Of a DNA stretch of 64,000 nucleotides, positions 55,815 to 63,935 are shown in pieces (within the stretch, counting starts at the first letter, position 1; every line of letters begins with the position of its first letter). The notes under the pieces were generated by a model that saw only the letters and a program-made list of their open reading frames with translations, ran no database searches and was not told the DNA's origin. The stretch is from Novosphingobium sp. Rr 2-17 (GTDB lineage Bacteria; Pseudomonadota; Alphaproteobacteria; Sphingomonadales; Sphingomonadaceae). The stretch is from assembly GCF_000272475.1 (NCBI RefSeq), contig NZ_AKFJ01000084.1, positions 1 through 64,000 on the forward strand, given 5' to 3'. Made by a program: the position numbers and the translations under genes.

Positions 55815-56318
55815 CTACTTTTTCTTGCCGAAATCGACCGAGACGACGTTCGAGCCGTCGTCGCTAGGGGTAATGCGCGAGGCAACGTCGCGTTCCGCGT
55901 CATTTCCGGCGCTGGTGGTCTCGTCCTCGTCCGTTTCTTCGTCGGCCACGGCCTGGAACTGCAGGCCGAAGTCCACTGCCGGATCGACGAAAGCCGTGAT
56001 CGCTGCAAACGGGATCACCAGCTTGGCCGGCAATTGGTTGAAGCTGAGGCTGACGGTGAAATGATCTTCGGCAACGCCCAAGTCCCAGAACTTGTTCTGG
56101 AGCACGATCGTCATCTCGTCGGGAAACCGCACCTTAAGATCCGGGCGGATGCTGACGCCCGGCGCCCCGGTCTTGAAGGTGATATAGAAGTGGTGGTTGC
56201 CGGGCAGGACGCCATGGGCGGCTTCCACCTGGCCGAGCACACGGGCGACGACGGCGCGCAAGGCTTCCTGCACGATTTCGTCGTAGGGAATAAGGCTGTC
56301 TGGCGGTGTATCGGTCAT
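55815..56318 (-). CDS. sspB: SspB-like ClpXP adaptor
   Basis: 167 residues of the alphaproteobacterial SspB type. SspB binds ssrA-tagged peptides and tethers them to ClpX. The N-terminal dimer and substrate-binding domain contains [19 protein letters not shown] (here IPYDEIVQ), [18 protein letters not shown] and [26 protein letters not shown]; the C-terminus carries a flexible acidic linker and ends [10 protein letters not shown], the ClpX-binding tail. It is divergent from hisB. Confidence 0.93.
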   Translation of the reverse strand: MTDTPPDSLIPYDEIVQEALRAVVARVLGQVEAAHGVLPGNHHFYITFKTGAPGVSIRPDLKVRFPDEMTIVLQNKFWDLGVAEDHFTVSLSFNQLPAKLVIPFAAITAFVDPAVDFGLQFQAVADEETDEDETTSAGNDAERDVASRITPSDDGSNVVSVDFGKKK

Positions 56319-56500
56319 CGCGCTCTAACTGCTCATGGTTCGGTTGCCGGTCAACCCGTGGCCTGAAGGAAATTACCGGTTTTTCCGGCGATCGTGAAAT
56401 GAAACGTGCGAACGCGCGAGTAGTGCCGCGCATTTTCCAGACCCTTACCCGTTCCTCACCCATGATTGATTCCCGTGCGCACGCGTATATAGGCGCAGTC

Positions 56501-57103
56501 ATGCGCACAGCCTCGATCATCCGCAAGACGCACGAAACCGACATCGAAGTCGCCGTGAACCTCGATGGCACGGGGGCCTACAAGGTCTCGACCGGGATCG
56601 GCTTTCTCGATCACATGATCGAGCAGTTCAGCCGCCATTCGCTGATCGACATCGATTGCCGCATCGTCGGCGATTTGCATGTGGACCAGCACCACACCAC
56701 CGAGGACAGCGCCATCGCCATCGGCCAGGCCATCGCCCAGGCGCTGGGCGACAAGGCCGGCATCGGTCGCTACGGCGAAGCGCACTCGGCGATGGACGAG
56801 GCTTTGTCGCGCGTGGCGCTGGATATTTCGGGCCGTCCGTACCTGGTGTGGAAAGTCCCGTTCACCCAGGAAAAGCTGGGCGAGCTGGACACCGAGTTGG
56901 TCGAGCACTGGTTCCATTCGATCGGGCAGGCGGTGGGCATCACCTTGCACATCGAATTGCTGTACGGCACCAACAACCACCACATCTGCGAAGGCGTGTT
57001 CAAGGGCTTTGCCCGCGCGATGCGCAGTGCGGTGGAACTGGACCCACGCAAGGGCGGGGCGATCCCGTCCACCAAGGGCATTCTCGGCAAGGATTCTCTG
57101 TAA
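56501..57103 (+). CDS. hisB: Imidazoleglycerol-phosphate dehydratase
   Basis: 200 residues. HisB dehydrates imidazole glycerol phosphate in histidine synthesis with two Mn2+ ions. Metal-binding histidine motifs are present: [31 protein letters not shown], and the C-terminal [16 protein letters not shown]. No fused phosphatase domain, as usual outside enterics. The ATG at 56501 was chosen ([14 protein letters not shown]); an in-frame upstream ATG at 56462 is possible but not family-like. The stop overlaps the next start. Confidence 0.97.
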   Translation: MRTASIIRKTHETDIEVAVNLDGTGAYKVSTGIGFLDHMIEQFSRHSLIDIDCRIVGDLHVDQHHTTEDSAIAIGQAIAQALGDKAGIGRYGEAHSAMDEALSRVALDISGRPYLVWKVPFTQEKLGELDTELVEHWFHSIGQAVGITLHIELLYGTNNHHICEGVFKGFARAMRSAVELDPRKGGAIPSTKGILGKDSL

Positions 57104-57396
57104 TGGCCAGCTTCATCGTTTCGCTCACCTACACCGCACCGATCGAGGCCGTTGACGCACTGCTGGACGAGCATGTCGCCTGGCTGCGGGACAACCATGC
57201 CAAGGGCCATCTGGTGGGCTGGGGCCGCAAGGTTCCGCGCGAAGGCGGCATCCTGCTGGCGGTGGGCGATGACCGCAAGGCGGTCGAGGAACTGGCCGCG
57301 CGCGATCCGTTCGTGGTGGGCAATGTCGCCGAAATCGAAGTGATCGAATGGGCGCCCGGCTTCCTCGACGAGACGGTCGCGGGCCTCAAGGGATGA
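57103..57396 (+). CDS. YciI-like protein
   Basis: 97 residues. The protein has the YciI dimeric ferredoxin-like fold features ([37 protein letters not shown], with the conserved H...W...H pattern, and GGILLAVGDDRKAVEELAARDPFV). Function in histidine synthesis is not established; its frame overlaps hisB stop (TAATG) and hisH start (ATGA), so it is translationally coupled. Such genes sit in his clusters of several alphaproteobacteria. Confidence 0.88.
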   Translation: MASFIVSLTYTAPIEAVDALLDEHVAWLRDNHAKGHLVGWGRKVPREGGILLAVGDDRKAVEELAARDPFVVGNVAEIEVIEWAPGFLDETVAGLKG

Positions 57397-58016
57397 CGCT
57401 GGCGCTGATCGACTACGGCGCAGGCAACCTCCACTCGGTTGCCAACGCGCTGCGGGCGGCTGGCGCGCAGGACGTGAGCGTGACGGCGGACCCCGCTGTG
57501 GTGCGCGCCGCCGATCGCATCGTCCTGCCCGGTGTCGGCTCGTTCAAGGCGTGTGCGGAAGGCTTGTGGGCCATTCCCGGCATGGTCGAGGCGATGGATG
57601 AGCGGGTTCATGTCGGCGGTGCCCCGTTCCTGGGCATTTGCGTGGGGATGCAATTGCTCGCCACCCGCGGGCTGGAACATGGCGAAACGCCGGGGCTGGA
57701 TTGGATCGCCGGCGAAGTGCGGCTGATCGAGCGCACCGACCCGATGATCAAGATCCCGCACATGGGCTGGAACGACGTCTCGCTGGGCCTCAAAGACCCG
57801 GCGTCGGGGCTGATCGATCCGGGCGAGGCCTACTTCCTGCACTCCTATCATTTTCAGCCCGATGACGGCGCTACGGTCGCGGCCATGACCGACCACGGCG
57901 GCGGCCTCGTCGCGGCGGTGGCACAGGACAATGTCGTGGGCGTGCAGTTTCACCCCGAAAAGAGCCAGGCCTACGGCCTCGCGCTGCTGGCGCGGTTTCT
58001 GGAGTGGCGGCCTTGA
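57393..58016 (+). CDS. hisH: Imidazole glycerol phosphate synthase glutaminase
   Basis: 207 residues, class I glutamine amidotransferase partner of HisF. The nucleophile elbow GICVGMQLL (cysteine about residue 82), oxyanion region PGVGSFKACAEGL, and the catalytic pair in GVQFHPEKSQ (His and Glu) are all intact. It supplies ammonia to HisF for ring closure. It overlaps the YciI-like gene by four bases; a 246-base spacer with repeats separates it from hisA. Confidence 0.97.
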   Translation: MTLALIDYGAGNLHSVANALRAAGAQDVSVTADPAVVRAADRIVLPGVGSFKACAEGLWAIPGMVEAMDERVHVGGAPFLGICVGMQLLATRGLEHGETPGLDWIAGEVRLIERTDPMIKIPHMGWNDVSLGLKDPASGLIDPGEAYFLHSYHFQPDDGATVAAMTDHGGGLVAAVAQDNVVGVQFHPEKSQAYGLALLARFLEWRP

Positions 58017-58075
58017 GCGGTGTTGCGGTAGGCTGCCCGAGGCTCGCGAAAGCCGAACTATGACCACAATACCCT

Positions 58076-58152
58076 CGTCATTGCGAGCGCAGCGAAGCAA
58101 TCCAGGGCAGTTCAGCGCCGCCCTGGATTGCTTCGCTGCGCTCGCAATGACG
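58076..58152. repeat. Perfect 33-bp inverted repeat in his cluster
   Basis: The left arm (58076-58108) and right arm (58120-58152) are perfectly complementary over 33 bases around an 11-base loop. The core CGTCATTGCGAGCGCAGCGA is the familiar REP-like sequence of sphingomonads. It lies between hisH and hisA. An RNA hairpin this strong would stall or protect the polycistronic message at this point. Confidence 0.93.
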
Positions 58153-58214
58153 AACCTGTGGAGTGCGGGTCAGGCGGGTTACGCCTGCGGTCTCGCTCCA
58201 ACCCCGTCCAAGCC

Positions 58215-58230
58215 GAGCTTGTCGAAGCTC
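58215..58230. repeat. Small REP-type palindrome
   Basis: GAGCTT GTCG AAGCTC is a perfect 6-bp stem, part of the CCGAGCTTGTCGAAGC word common to a second repeat family of sphingomonads. It lies 33 bases before hisA and extends an in-frame but unlikely upstream leader (QAELVEAH) that should not be used for the hisA start. Confidence 0.65.
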
Positions 58231-58262
58231 ACGCGCTGCTCGACCTTCAGGAACGTCACGTC

Positions 58263-58994
58263 ATGATCGTATTTCCCGCCATCGACCTCAAGCAAGGGCA
58301 GGTCGTGCGCCTGGCCGAAGGCGACATGGCCCGGGCCACCGTTTACGGCGACGATCCTGCCGCGCAGGCCACGCTGTTTGCTGAAGCTGGATCGCAACAT
58401 CTCCATGTCGTCGATCTCGACGGTTCGTTCGCCGGCCGGGCAGAGAACCGCGAGGCGGTGGAGGCGATCCTCAAGGTGTTCCCCGGTGACGTGCAACTGG
58501 GCGGCGGCATCCGCACGCGTGAGGCCGTGGCCGGCTGGTTCGACCTAGGCGTCGCGCGGGTAGTGATGGGCACGGCGGCGCTGAAAGACCCGCAGTTCGT
58601 CAAGGACATGGCGCGCGAATACCCCGGCGGCGTGGTCGTGGCGGTGGACGCGCGCGACGGCATGGTCGCGACCGAAGGCTGGGCCGAAGTGTCCGACGTT
58701 TCGATCGTCGATATGGCCCACCGCTTCGAGGATGCTGGCGTCGCCAGCCTGCTGTTCACCGACATCGGCCGCGATGGTATGCTCAAAGGCTGCAACATCG
58801 AGGCGACCGTCGACCTGGCGCGCCGCACCAACCTGCCGGTGATCGCCAGCGGCGGCGTGAAAGGCATCGAGGACATCCGCCTGCTGGCGCTTCATGCTCG
58901 TGACGGGATCGAAGGCGTCATCACTGGCCGCGCGCTGTACGATGGCCGGCTCGACCTCGCCGCTGCGATCGAGCTGGCGGAGCGTGAAGGGTGA
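58263..58994 (+). CDS. hisA: ProFAR isomerase HisA
   Basis: 243 residues. A (beta/alpha)8 barrel that converts ProFAR to PRFAR in histidine synthesis. The N-terminal catalytic aspartate (FPAIDLKQGQVVRL), two half-barrel phosphate-binding motifs (GGGIRT in the first half and ASGGVKGIEDI in the second) and the second aspartate in FTDIGRDGML are present. The ATG at 58263 begins the family start; the upstream frame is repeat sequence. Overlaps the next gene by four bases. Confidence 0.97.
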   Translation: MIVFPAIDLKQGQVVRLAEGDMARATVYGDDPAAQATLFAEAGSQHLHVVDLDGSFAGRAENREAVEAILKVFPGDVQLGGGIRTREAVAGWFDLGVARVVMGTAALKDPQFVKDMAREYPGGVVVAVDARDGMVATEGWAEVSDVSIVDMAHRFEDAGVASLLFTDIGRDGMLKGCNIEATVDLARRTNLPVIASGGVKGIEDIRLLALHARDGIEGVITGRALYDGRLDLAAAIELAEREG

Positions 58995-59233
58995 ACGACA
59001 ATCGCCTCCTCGCGGTGCTGGCGCTGCTGGTGACGGCGCCGGCGATGATCTGGGCTTTGCGCGATTATCGTGCCGGGCGGGCGCGGCTGATGCTCGGATC
59101 GCGCCGCTCGCTGCGCCAGGTCGAGCGGGCCGACAATCCGCGCAAGTTTTGGGGCTATACCGCGTTCAACCTGATCGCCAGCGGTGTGGTGATCGTGTTC
59201 GCCGTGCTGTTGTTCTTCAAGCCGCCCGAATGA
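58991..59233 (+). CDS. Small two-helix membrane protein in his cluster
   Basis: 80 residues from a GTG that overlaps the hisA stop. Two hydrophobic segments (about residues 5-23, [18 protein letters not shown], and 54-76, [21 protein letters not shown]) flank a basic loop ([22 protein letters not shown]), so the loop is likely cytosolic. 16 bases precede hisF. No family was recognised; it travels between hisA and hisF without an obvious biosynthetic role. Confidence 0.72.
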   Translation: MNDNRLLAVLALLVTAPAMIWALRDYRAGRARLMLGSRRSLRQVERADNPRKFWGYTAFNLIASGVVIVFAVLLFFKPPE

Positions 59234-59249
59234 TTTCAGGAGTGAAGCC

Positions 59250-60011
59250 ATGACCGTGCGCGTGCGCGTGATCCCCTGCCTCGACGTTGCCAACGGGCGC
59301 GTGGTCAAGGGCGTGAACTTCGTCGATCTCAAGGATGCCGGCGATCCGGTGGAGCAGGCGCGCGCCTACGACGCGGCAGGCGCTGACGAATTGTGCTTCC
59401 TCGACATTTCGGCCAGCCACGAAGGGCGCGGCACGTTGCTGGACGTGGTGCAGCGCACGGCGGAAGTGTGCTTCATGCCGCTGACCGTCGGCGGCGGCGT
59501 GCGGACCGCCGAGGACGCGCGCGCCTTGTTGCTGGCGGGCGCCGATAAAGTGGCGGTCAACTCCGCCGCCGTCTCGCGGCCCGAAGTGGTGGCCGACATC
59601 GCCCAGCGGTTCGGATCGCAGTGCATCGTCGCCTCGGTCGATGCGCGCAAGGTGGGCGAGGGGCGTTGGGAAATCTTCACCCACGGCGGGCGCAAGCCAA
59701 CCGGGATCGACGCGCTGGAACATGCGGTCAGGCTGGCGGGCTTGGGCGCGGGCGAATTGCTCGTCACCTCGATGGACGGCGATGGCACCCAGAATGGCTA
59801 CGACCTGGAACTGACGCGAGCGATCGCGGACGCGGTGCCGGTGCCGGTGATCGCCAGCGGCGGCGTGGGCAATCTGGACCATCTCGTTCAGGGCGTCACC
59901 GAGGGGCATGCCAGTGCGGTTCTGGCGGCGTCTATCTTCCATTTCGGCAAGTATTCGGTGGCTGATGCGCACGCCGCCTTGCGTGCTGCGGGCATTCCGG
60001 CGCGCGGTTGA
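59250..60011 (+). CDS. hisF: Imidazole glycerol phosphate synthase cyclase
   Basis: 253 residues. The cyclase subunit that, with HisH, forms imidazole glycerol phosphate and AICAR. The catalytic aspartates are in [16 protein letters not shown] and [15 protein letters not shown], with phosphate-binding motifs TVGGGVRT and [17 protein letters not shown] ribosome site precedes the ATG. The phased repeat array begins three bases after its stop. Confidence 0.98.
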   Translation: MTVRVRVIPCLDVANGRVVKGVNFVDLKDAGDPVEQARAYDAAGADELCFLDISASHEGRGTLLDVVQRTAEVCFMPLTVGGGVRTAEDARALLLAGADKVAVNSAAVSRPEVVADIAQRFGSQCIVASVDARKVGEGRWEIFTHGGRKPTGIDALEHAVRLAGLGAGELLVTSMDGDGTQNGYDLELTRAIADAVPVPVIASGGVGNLDHLVQGVTEGHASAVLAASIFHFGKYSVADAHAALRAAGIPARG

Positions 60012-60013
60012 TC

Positions 60014-60055
60014 GCTATCGGCGTCTTATCCGCGCCTTATCGACACCTTATCGAC
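60014..60055 (+). repeat. 11-bp-phased CTTATC direct repeats
   Basis: CTTATC occurs at 60025, 60036 and 60047, exactly 11 bases apart, and a degenerate GCTATC stands one step earlier at 60014. The last two units extend to CCTTATCGACA and CCTTATCGACG. Spacing near one helical turn puts all sites on the same DNA face, as for a multimeric regulator. The array starts three bases after hisF and ends 122 bases before the PEP-CTERM gene start. Confidence 0.7.
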
Positions 60056-60176
60056 GTAACGCGCGAACCTTAAAGTGATCCGGATCGGGACAGTGGCGTA
60101 ACCGCGCTTGCTGCACCGCGGCATCGGGTGTCTGGCAAATCCAACCCCCGAGTGCCCGACTTGGCAGGAGTCTTAC

Positions 60177-60353
60177 GTGCTGTCATTCCGATCGATCCCG
60201 GCGCTGTGCGCGATGCTCGTCGTCGCCTCACCTGCCTATGCAACCGGCGGCGGGGTGCCCCTGCCAGAGCCTAGCAGCTTGTTTTTGCTGGGAATGGGTG
60301 TTGCCGGTGTCGCGCTGGGCCGCCGGTTCTCGCGCAAGAAAGTCGAAGACTGA
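60177..60353 (+). CDS. Minimal PEP-CTERM sorting-signal protein
   Basis: 58 residues from a GTG preceded by GGCAGGAG at ideal spacing. A signal peptide (VLSFRSIPALCAMLVVASPAYA) is followed after only GGG-type residues by the PEP-CTERM tripartite tail: PLPEPSSL, the hydrophobic helix LFLLGMGVAGVALG and a basic end RRFSRKK. Exosortase would cleave near PEP and anchor or release the product, but little mature protein would remain. The frame is open upstream to 60108 without a good start. It sits between hisF and hisE. Confidence 0.8.
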   Translation: MLSFRSIPALCAMLVVASPAYATGGGVPLPEPSSLFLLGMGVAGVALGRRFSRKKVED

Positions 60354-60395
60354 CCCGGTTGACCGATAAGCGGGCGTGCCGCATGGCTACGCCCC

Positions 60396-60722
60396 ATGAG
60401 CAGCCTTGATACCCTCGCACGCCTGGAAACCACGATCGCCGCACGCCGCGCCGCCGATCCCGAGTCCAGCTACGTCGCCCGCCTCAACGCCAAAGGCATC
60501 GCCAAAATCGCCCAGAAACTGGGCGAAGAAGCCACCGAAACCGTCATCGCCGCGATCAGCGAAAGCGATGAATCGCTGGTAGGCGAAGCGGCGGACCTGG
60601 TCTTCCACCTGATGGTCCTGCTCGCCGCGCGCGACGTGCCGCTCGCTGCAGTTCTGGCTGAACTCGACCGTCGCGAGGGCACTTCGGGTATCGCCGAAAA
60701 AGCCTCGCGAACAGGCGCTTAA
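60396..60722 (+). CDS. hisE: Phosphoribosyl-ATP pyrophosphohydrolase
   Basis: 108 residues, all-alpha MazG-like enzyme that hydrolyses PR-ATP to PR-AMP in histidine synthesis. The motif KIAQKLGEEATETVIAAIS with the metal-binding EExxE-like residues, and GEAADLVFHLMVLL with the second acidic pair, are clear. hisI is separate and not in this window. The HIT gene follows after 15 bases. Confidence 0.97.
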   Translation: MSSLDTLARLETTIAARRAADPESSYVARLNAKGIAKIAQKLGEEATETVIAAISESDESLVGEAADLVFHLMVLLAARDVPLAAVLAELDRREGTSGIAEKASRTGA

Positions 60723-60737
60723 CACCGGAGAACCACG

Positions 60738-61115
60738 ATGCCGATCGATCCCAGTCTGCCCTATGATGACGCCAACATCTTCGCCAAGATCCTGCGCGGC
60801 GAACTGCCCTGCAACAAAGTCTACGAAGACGACCATGCGCTCGCCTTCCACGATATCCGCCCCCAGGCCCCGGTCCACGTCCTCGTGATTCCCAAGGCCG
60901 CCTACGTTTCATGGGACGATTTCACTGCCCAGGCCGATGACGCCACGATCGCCGGCTTCATGCGCGCAGTCGGCACCGTCACCCGCCAGTTGGAGCTGGC
61001 CGAGCCGGGCTATCGCTTGATGGTCAACATGGGGCAGGCCGGCCACCAGGAAGTACCGCACCTCCACGTCCACATCTTTGGCGGGCGCCAGTTCTTCCAG
61101 ATGATCTGCGACTAA
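60738..61115 (+). CDS. HIT family hydrolase
   Basis: 125 residues with the histidine triad HLHVHIFGG near residue 110 and the upstream IFAKILRGELPCNKVYEDDHALAFHDIRPQAPVHVLVIPK, typical of the HINT branch, which hydrolyses nucleotide phosphoramidates such as adenosine 5'-monophosphoramidate. The ATG follows GGAGAACCACG. Together with hisE it ends the his cluster. Confidence 0.95.
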   Translation: MPIDPSLPYDDANIFAKILRGELPCNKVYEDDHALAFHDIRPQAPVHVLVIPKAAYVSWDDFTAQADDATIAGFMRAVGTVTRQLELAEPGYRLMVNMGQAGHQEVPHLHVHIFGGRQFFQMICD

Positions 61116-61204
61116 TCGGACCGAAGGCGTTTCGCCGGTTTCCTGACCAAAACCGCCGCAACGGGTTTGCCTTCCGGGGCCACGCCGCTACACCACCCGC
61201 CGTC

Positions 61205-61714
61205 ATGACGTCATACCCGTCACCCACTTCCGGCGCAATCGAGGGCGCGATCCACCGCTATGCGCTGCGAGTGTTCTACGAGGACACCGATGCGGGCGGG
61301 GTGGTCTATCACGCCAATTACCTGCGCTGGTTCGAGCGCGCGCGGTCCGACTTGCTCGATCTGCTGGGCATCGACCAGCGCGCATCGCTCGAAGTGGGCC
61401 TGGGGCTTTACACCGTCGCCGAAGCAAACTTGCGCTACCATGCGCCGGCCCGGCTGGGCGATACCGTGCTGATCGAGACGCGCGCGCTCAGCGTGGGCCG
61501 GGCCGCCAGCGTGCTCGAACAGATCGCGTGGAGAGGCGCCGATCGGCTCTGCAGCGCTAGCGTAAAGGTCGGGTTTATCGGCCTTGATGGACGACCCAAA
61601 CGACAGCCCGAAGCTTGGCGACAAGCCTTCATCGCCCTTTCTCCCATACAGGCACCACCTGCCGAGATAGCTCCGACCTCTGGCTCACTATCCGTCCCGG
61701 AAGGACAAGAATGA
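61205..61714 (+). CDS. ybgC: Acyl-CoA thioesterase YbgC
   Basis: 169 residues of hot-dog fold. The catalytic motif FYEDTDAGGVVYHANYLRWFERAR (aspartate near residue 28) is intact. YbgC is the tol-pal cluster thioesterase, acting on acyl-CoA or acyl-ACP at the membrane. The stop overlaps the tolQ start by four bases (ATGA), so the tol operon begins here. Confidence 0.95.
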   Translation: MTSYPSPTSGAIEGAIHRYALRVFYEDTDAGGVVYHANYLRWFERARSDLLDLLGIDQRASLEVGLGLYTVAEANLRYHAPARLGDTVLIETRALSVGRAASVLEQIAWRGADRLCSASVKVGFIGLDGRPKRQPEAWRQAFIALSPIQAPPAEIAPTSGSLSVPEGQE

Positions 61715-62424
61715 TCCTCGACCTGCTTGCCTCTACTGCTACTTCCGCCGCTGACGGGGCGACGCAGCTCAATCCGATCAAGCTGTTCCGCGATGCCGAC
61801 ATCGTCGTGCAGGCGATCATGATCGGGCTGATCCTTGCCAGCGTCTGGGTATGGACGATCATCATCACCTTCACCTTCCGCATGGGCAGCGTAAAGCGCC
61901 GCTGCGACGAGTATGAGGCCGGCTTCTGGGAAGCGCAGAGCTTTGAAAGCTACCAGAAGGAAGGTGGTCGCGGCGACGTGCCATCGGGCAAAGTCGCGGG
62001 CGCGGGCCTCGCCGAATGGCGTCGCAACGCCAGCGTTCGCACGATCGACAACGAAGGTGCGCGCCAGCGTATCGCCATGGCGATGAATTCGTCCGTCGGC
62101 GAGGAAGCGGACAAGCTGTCGGATCGGCTGAACTTCCTGGCGACGGTCGGCTCGGTCGCGCCGTTCGTCGGCTTGTTCGGCACCGTGTGGGGCATCATGA
62201 AGAGCTTCTTCGACATCGGCCAGCAGCAGAACTCCTCGCTGGCAGTGGTCGCGCCGGGCATTTCCGAAGCACTGTTCGCCACCGCCATCGGCTTGTTCGC
62301 GGCGATCCCGGCGGTCATTGCCTACAACCGCTTTTCGCACCGCGTAAATGGCTTCGAAGCTCGGCTTCAGCGCTTTGCCGACAAGCTTCATTCCGCGCTC
62401 ACGCGCCAGTTGGAACAGCGCTGA
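61711..62424 (+). CDS. tolQ: Tol-Pal proton channel TolQ
   Basis: 237 residues with three transmembrane helices (about residues 30-52, 138-160 and 170-195) and the TolQ/ExbB/MotA signature FLATVGSVAPFVGLFGTVWGIM. TolQ with TolR uses the proton motive force to energise TolA for outer membrane constriction at division. The start at 61711 gives MILDLLAST; the longer frame upstream is ybgC in another frame. Confidence 0.96.
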   Translation: MILDLLASTATSAADGATQLNPIKLFRDADIVVQAIMIGLILASVWVWTIIITFTFRMGSVKRRCDEYEAGFWEAQSFESYQKEGGRGDVPSGKVAGAGLAEWRRNASVRTIDNEGARQRIAMAMNSSVGEEADKLSDRLNFLATVGSVAPFVGLFGTVWGIMKSFFDIGQQQNSSLAVVAPGISEALFATAIGLFAAIPAVIAYNRFSHRVNGFEARLQRFADKLHSALTRQLEQR

Positions 62425-62867
62425 TGGCGATGGGCCTGCACACATCGGGACGGGGCCGGGGCGGGCGGCGCGGTCGCACGCCGATGGCAGAAATCAACGT
62501 CACCCCGTTGGTGGACGTGATGCTGGTGCTGCTCATCATCTTCATGGTCACAGCGCCGTTGCTCAAGGCCGCCGTGCCGATCGAGCTTCCCGAAACCCGC
62601 GCCAAGGCGATGGGGGAAGAGGCGGGGCAAGTCACCATCACCTTGCGCAAGGACGGCGCTGTGTTCCTCGAAGAGAGCGAACTGGCTCCCGGTGAGTTGG
62701 CAGACCGGCTTGCGGCAGTGCCCAAGGGCGCGGACGGCAAGCCGCCGCTCGTCACTTTGCGGGCCGATAAGGCGCTGGATTACGGGCGAGTAATGGAAGT
62801 CATGGGCGAATTGAACCGCGCGGGCTTCACCTCGATCTCGCTCGTGACCGACGTCAGCGGCGGTTAA
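62424..62867 (+). CDS. tolR: Tol-Pal system protein TolR
   Basis: 147 residues. A short basic N-terminus (GRGRGGRRGRTPMAEINVTPLVDVMLVLLIIFMV) leads to one transmembrane helix with the essential aspartate in LVDVMLVLL. The C-terminal periplasmic domain ends with LVTDVSGG. Pairs with TolQ. ATG overlaps the tolQ stop by one base. Confidence 0.96.
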   Translation: MAMGLHTSGRGRGGRRGRTPMAEINVTPLVDVMLVLLIIFMVTAPLLKAAVPIELPETRAKAMGEEAGQVTITLRKDGAVFLEESELAPGELADRLAAVPKGADGKPPLVTLRADKALDYGRVMEVMGELNRAGFTSISLVTDVSGG

Positions 62868-62891
62868 GGGGCGAAGGGTAAAGTCGGCAAC

Positions 62892-63935
62892 ATGGCGGTT
62901 ATGGGCATACGCAAGGACGAGGGCATCGGCCTGGTCGTCGCGGTGGCGTTGCACGTCGCCGTCGTCGTCGCGCTGCTCGTCACGCCGCGCAAGCATGATG
63001 TGGTGAAACCGCCCCAGCGCATCGAAGTGACGATCAGCAACGAGGCGAGCCTTACCTCCACCGCTCCCAATCCAGGTCAGGCATCGCCCGACAAAGGACC
63101 GGAGCAAGGCGAGCCTGCTCCCGCGGCAGCGCCCGTTCCCGAAGTCGCGCCTGCACCCCCTGTTCCCGTCGAACCTGCGCCCAAGCCGGAGCCTGCGCCG
63201 CGCGTTATCGAGAAGCCTCAGCCAAGGCCCGAACCCAAGCCGGTCGTGAAGCCCCAGCCTAAACCGCGGCCTCAGCCCAAGCCCGCGCCCAAAGCGCCAC
63301 CCAAGCCGATCGAAAAGGCGCCTCCGCCAAAGCCGGCGCCTAAGGCTCCGGCCAAGCCCGCCGCCAAACCGGCGCCCAAGCCAGCGGAAAAAGCCCCGCC
63401 CCATCGGCAAAGCGCGATCGACAACATCGTCTCACGCCGGGATAGCAAGCCTGCCAAGACTGCGGCCAAAACCGCGCCGCCAGGGCGGACAGCGTCGAGC
63501 GGCAAGGCCACCACGCCGCCCAGGAAAGCCGGGTCGAGCAGCTTCGATGATGCCTTCAAGGAAGGCACGCCGGGCGCCAAAGCTCCGGCCAGTACGGGCA
63601 CGCCAGCTTCGCAGATCGGTGCATCGGAGCGCTCGGCATTGAATGCCGCGATCGGGCGTCAGATAAAGCCGCACTGGCAAGCGCCACAAGGCGCGGATGC
63701 GGAATTGCTCGTTACCAAGGTGCGCTTCCGGCTCAATCGAGATGGTAGCCTGGCCGGCAATCCTGAAGTGGTGAGTACCACCGGCCAGACCGACGCCAAC
63801 CAGACCCAGGTCAAGCGTCACCAGGAACAGGCCGTGCGGGCTGTCAGGCTTGCCGCTCCGTTCAATCTGCCCGATGATCTCTATGAGGGCTGGAAGGTCG
63901 TCACGACCAACTTCGACAGAAGGCTATCGCAATGA
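62892..63935 (+). CDS. tolA: TolA cell envelope protein
   Basis: 347 residues. An N-terminal transmembrane helix (about residues 11-32, GLVVAVALHVAVVVALLVTP), a long Pro/Lys/Ala domain (about residues 60-190, with PKPAPKAPAKPAAKPAPKP-type repeats) that spans the periplasm, then a linker and a C-terminal TonB-like domain (SALNAAIGRQIKPHWQAPQGADAELLVTKVRFRLNRDGSL to the end). TolA bridges the inner membrane to Pal/TolB. The start at 62892 was preferred over an ATG at 62901. Confidence 0.93.
   Translation: MAVMGIRKDEGIGLVVAVALHVAVVVALLVTPRKHDVVKPPQRIEVTISNEASLTSTAPNPGQASPDKGPEQGEPAPAAAPVPEVAPAPPVPVEPAPKPEPAPRVIEKPQPRPEPKPVVKPQPKPRPQPKPAPKAPPKPIEKAPPPKPAPKAPAKPAAKPAPKPAEKAPPHRQSAIDNIVSRRDSKPAKTAAKTAPPGRTASSGKATTPPRKAGSSSFDDAFKEGTPGAKAPASTGTPASQIGASERSALNAAIGRQIKPHWQAPQGADAELLVTKVRFRLNRDGSLAGNPEVVSTTGQTDANQTQVKRHQEQAVRAVRLAAPFNLPDDLYEGWKVVTTNFDRRLSQ

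Noticed and set aside
58128-58262. Upstream extension of hisA
   Set aside because: The extra residues are encoded by REP repeat sequence (QAELVEAH), and the family begins at MIVFPAIDL.
60014-60055. CRISPR array
   Set aside because: The repeat unit is 11 bases with no spacers, so it is a short phased direct repeat and not CRISPR. No cas genes were seen anywhere in the window.
60060-60176. Sigma-54 promoter for the PEP-CTERM gene
   Set aside because: TGGC and TTGC words are present (60092-60111) but the GG-GC spacing is wrong for the -24/-12 consensus.
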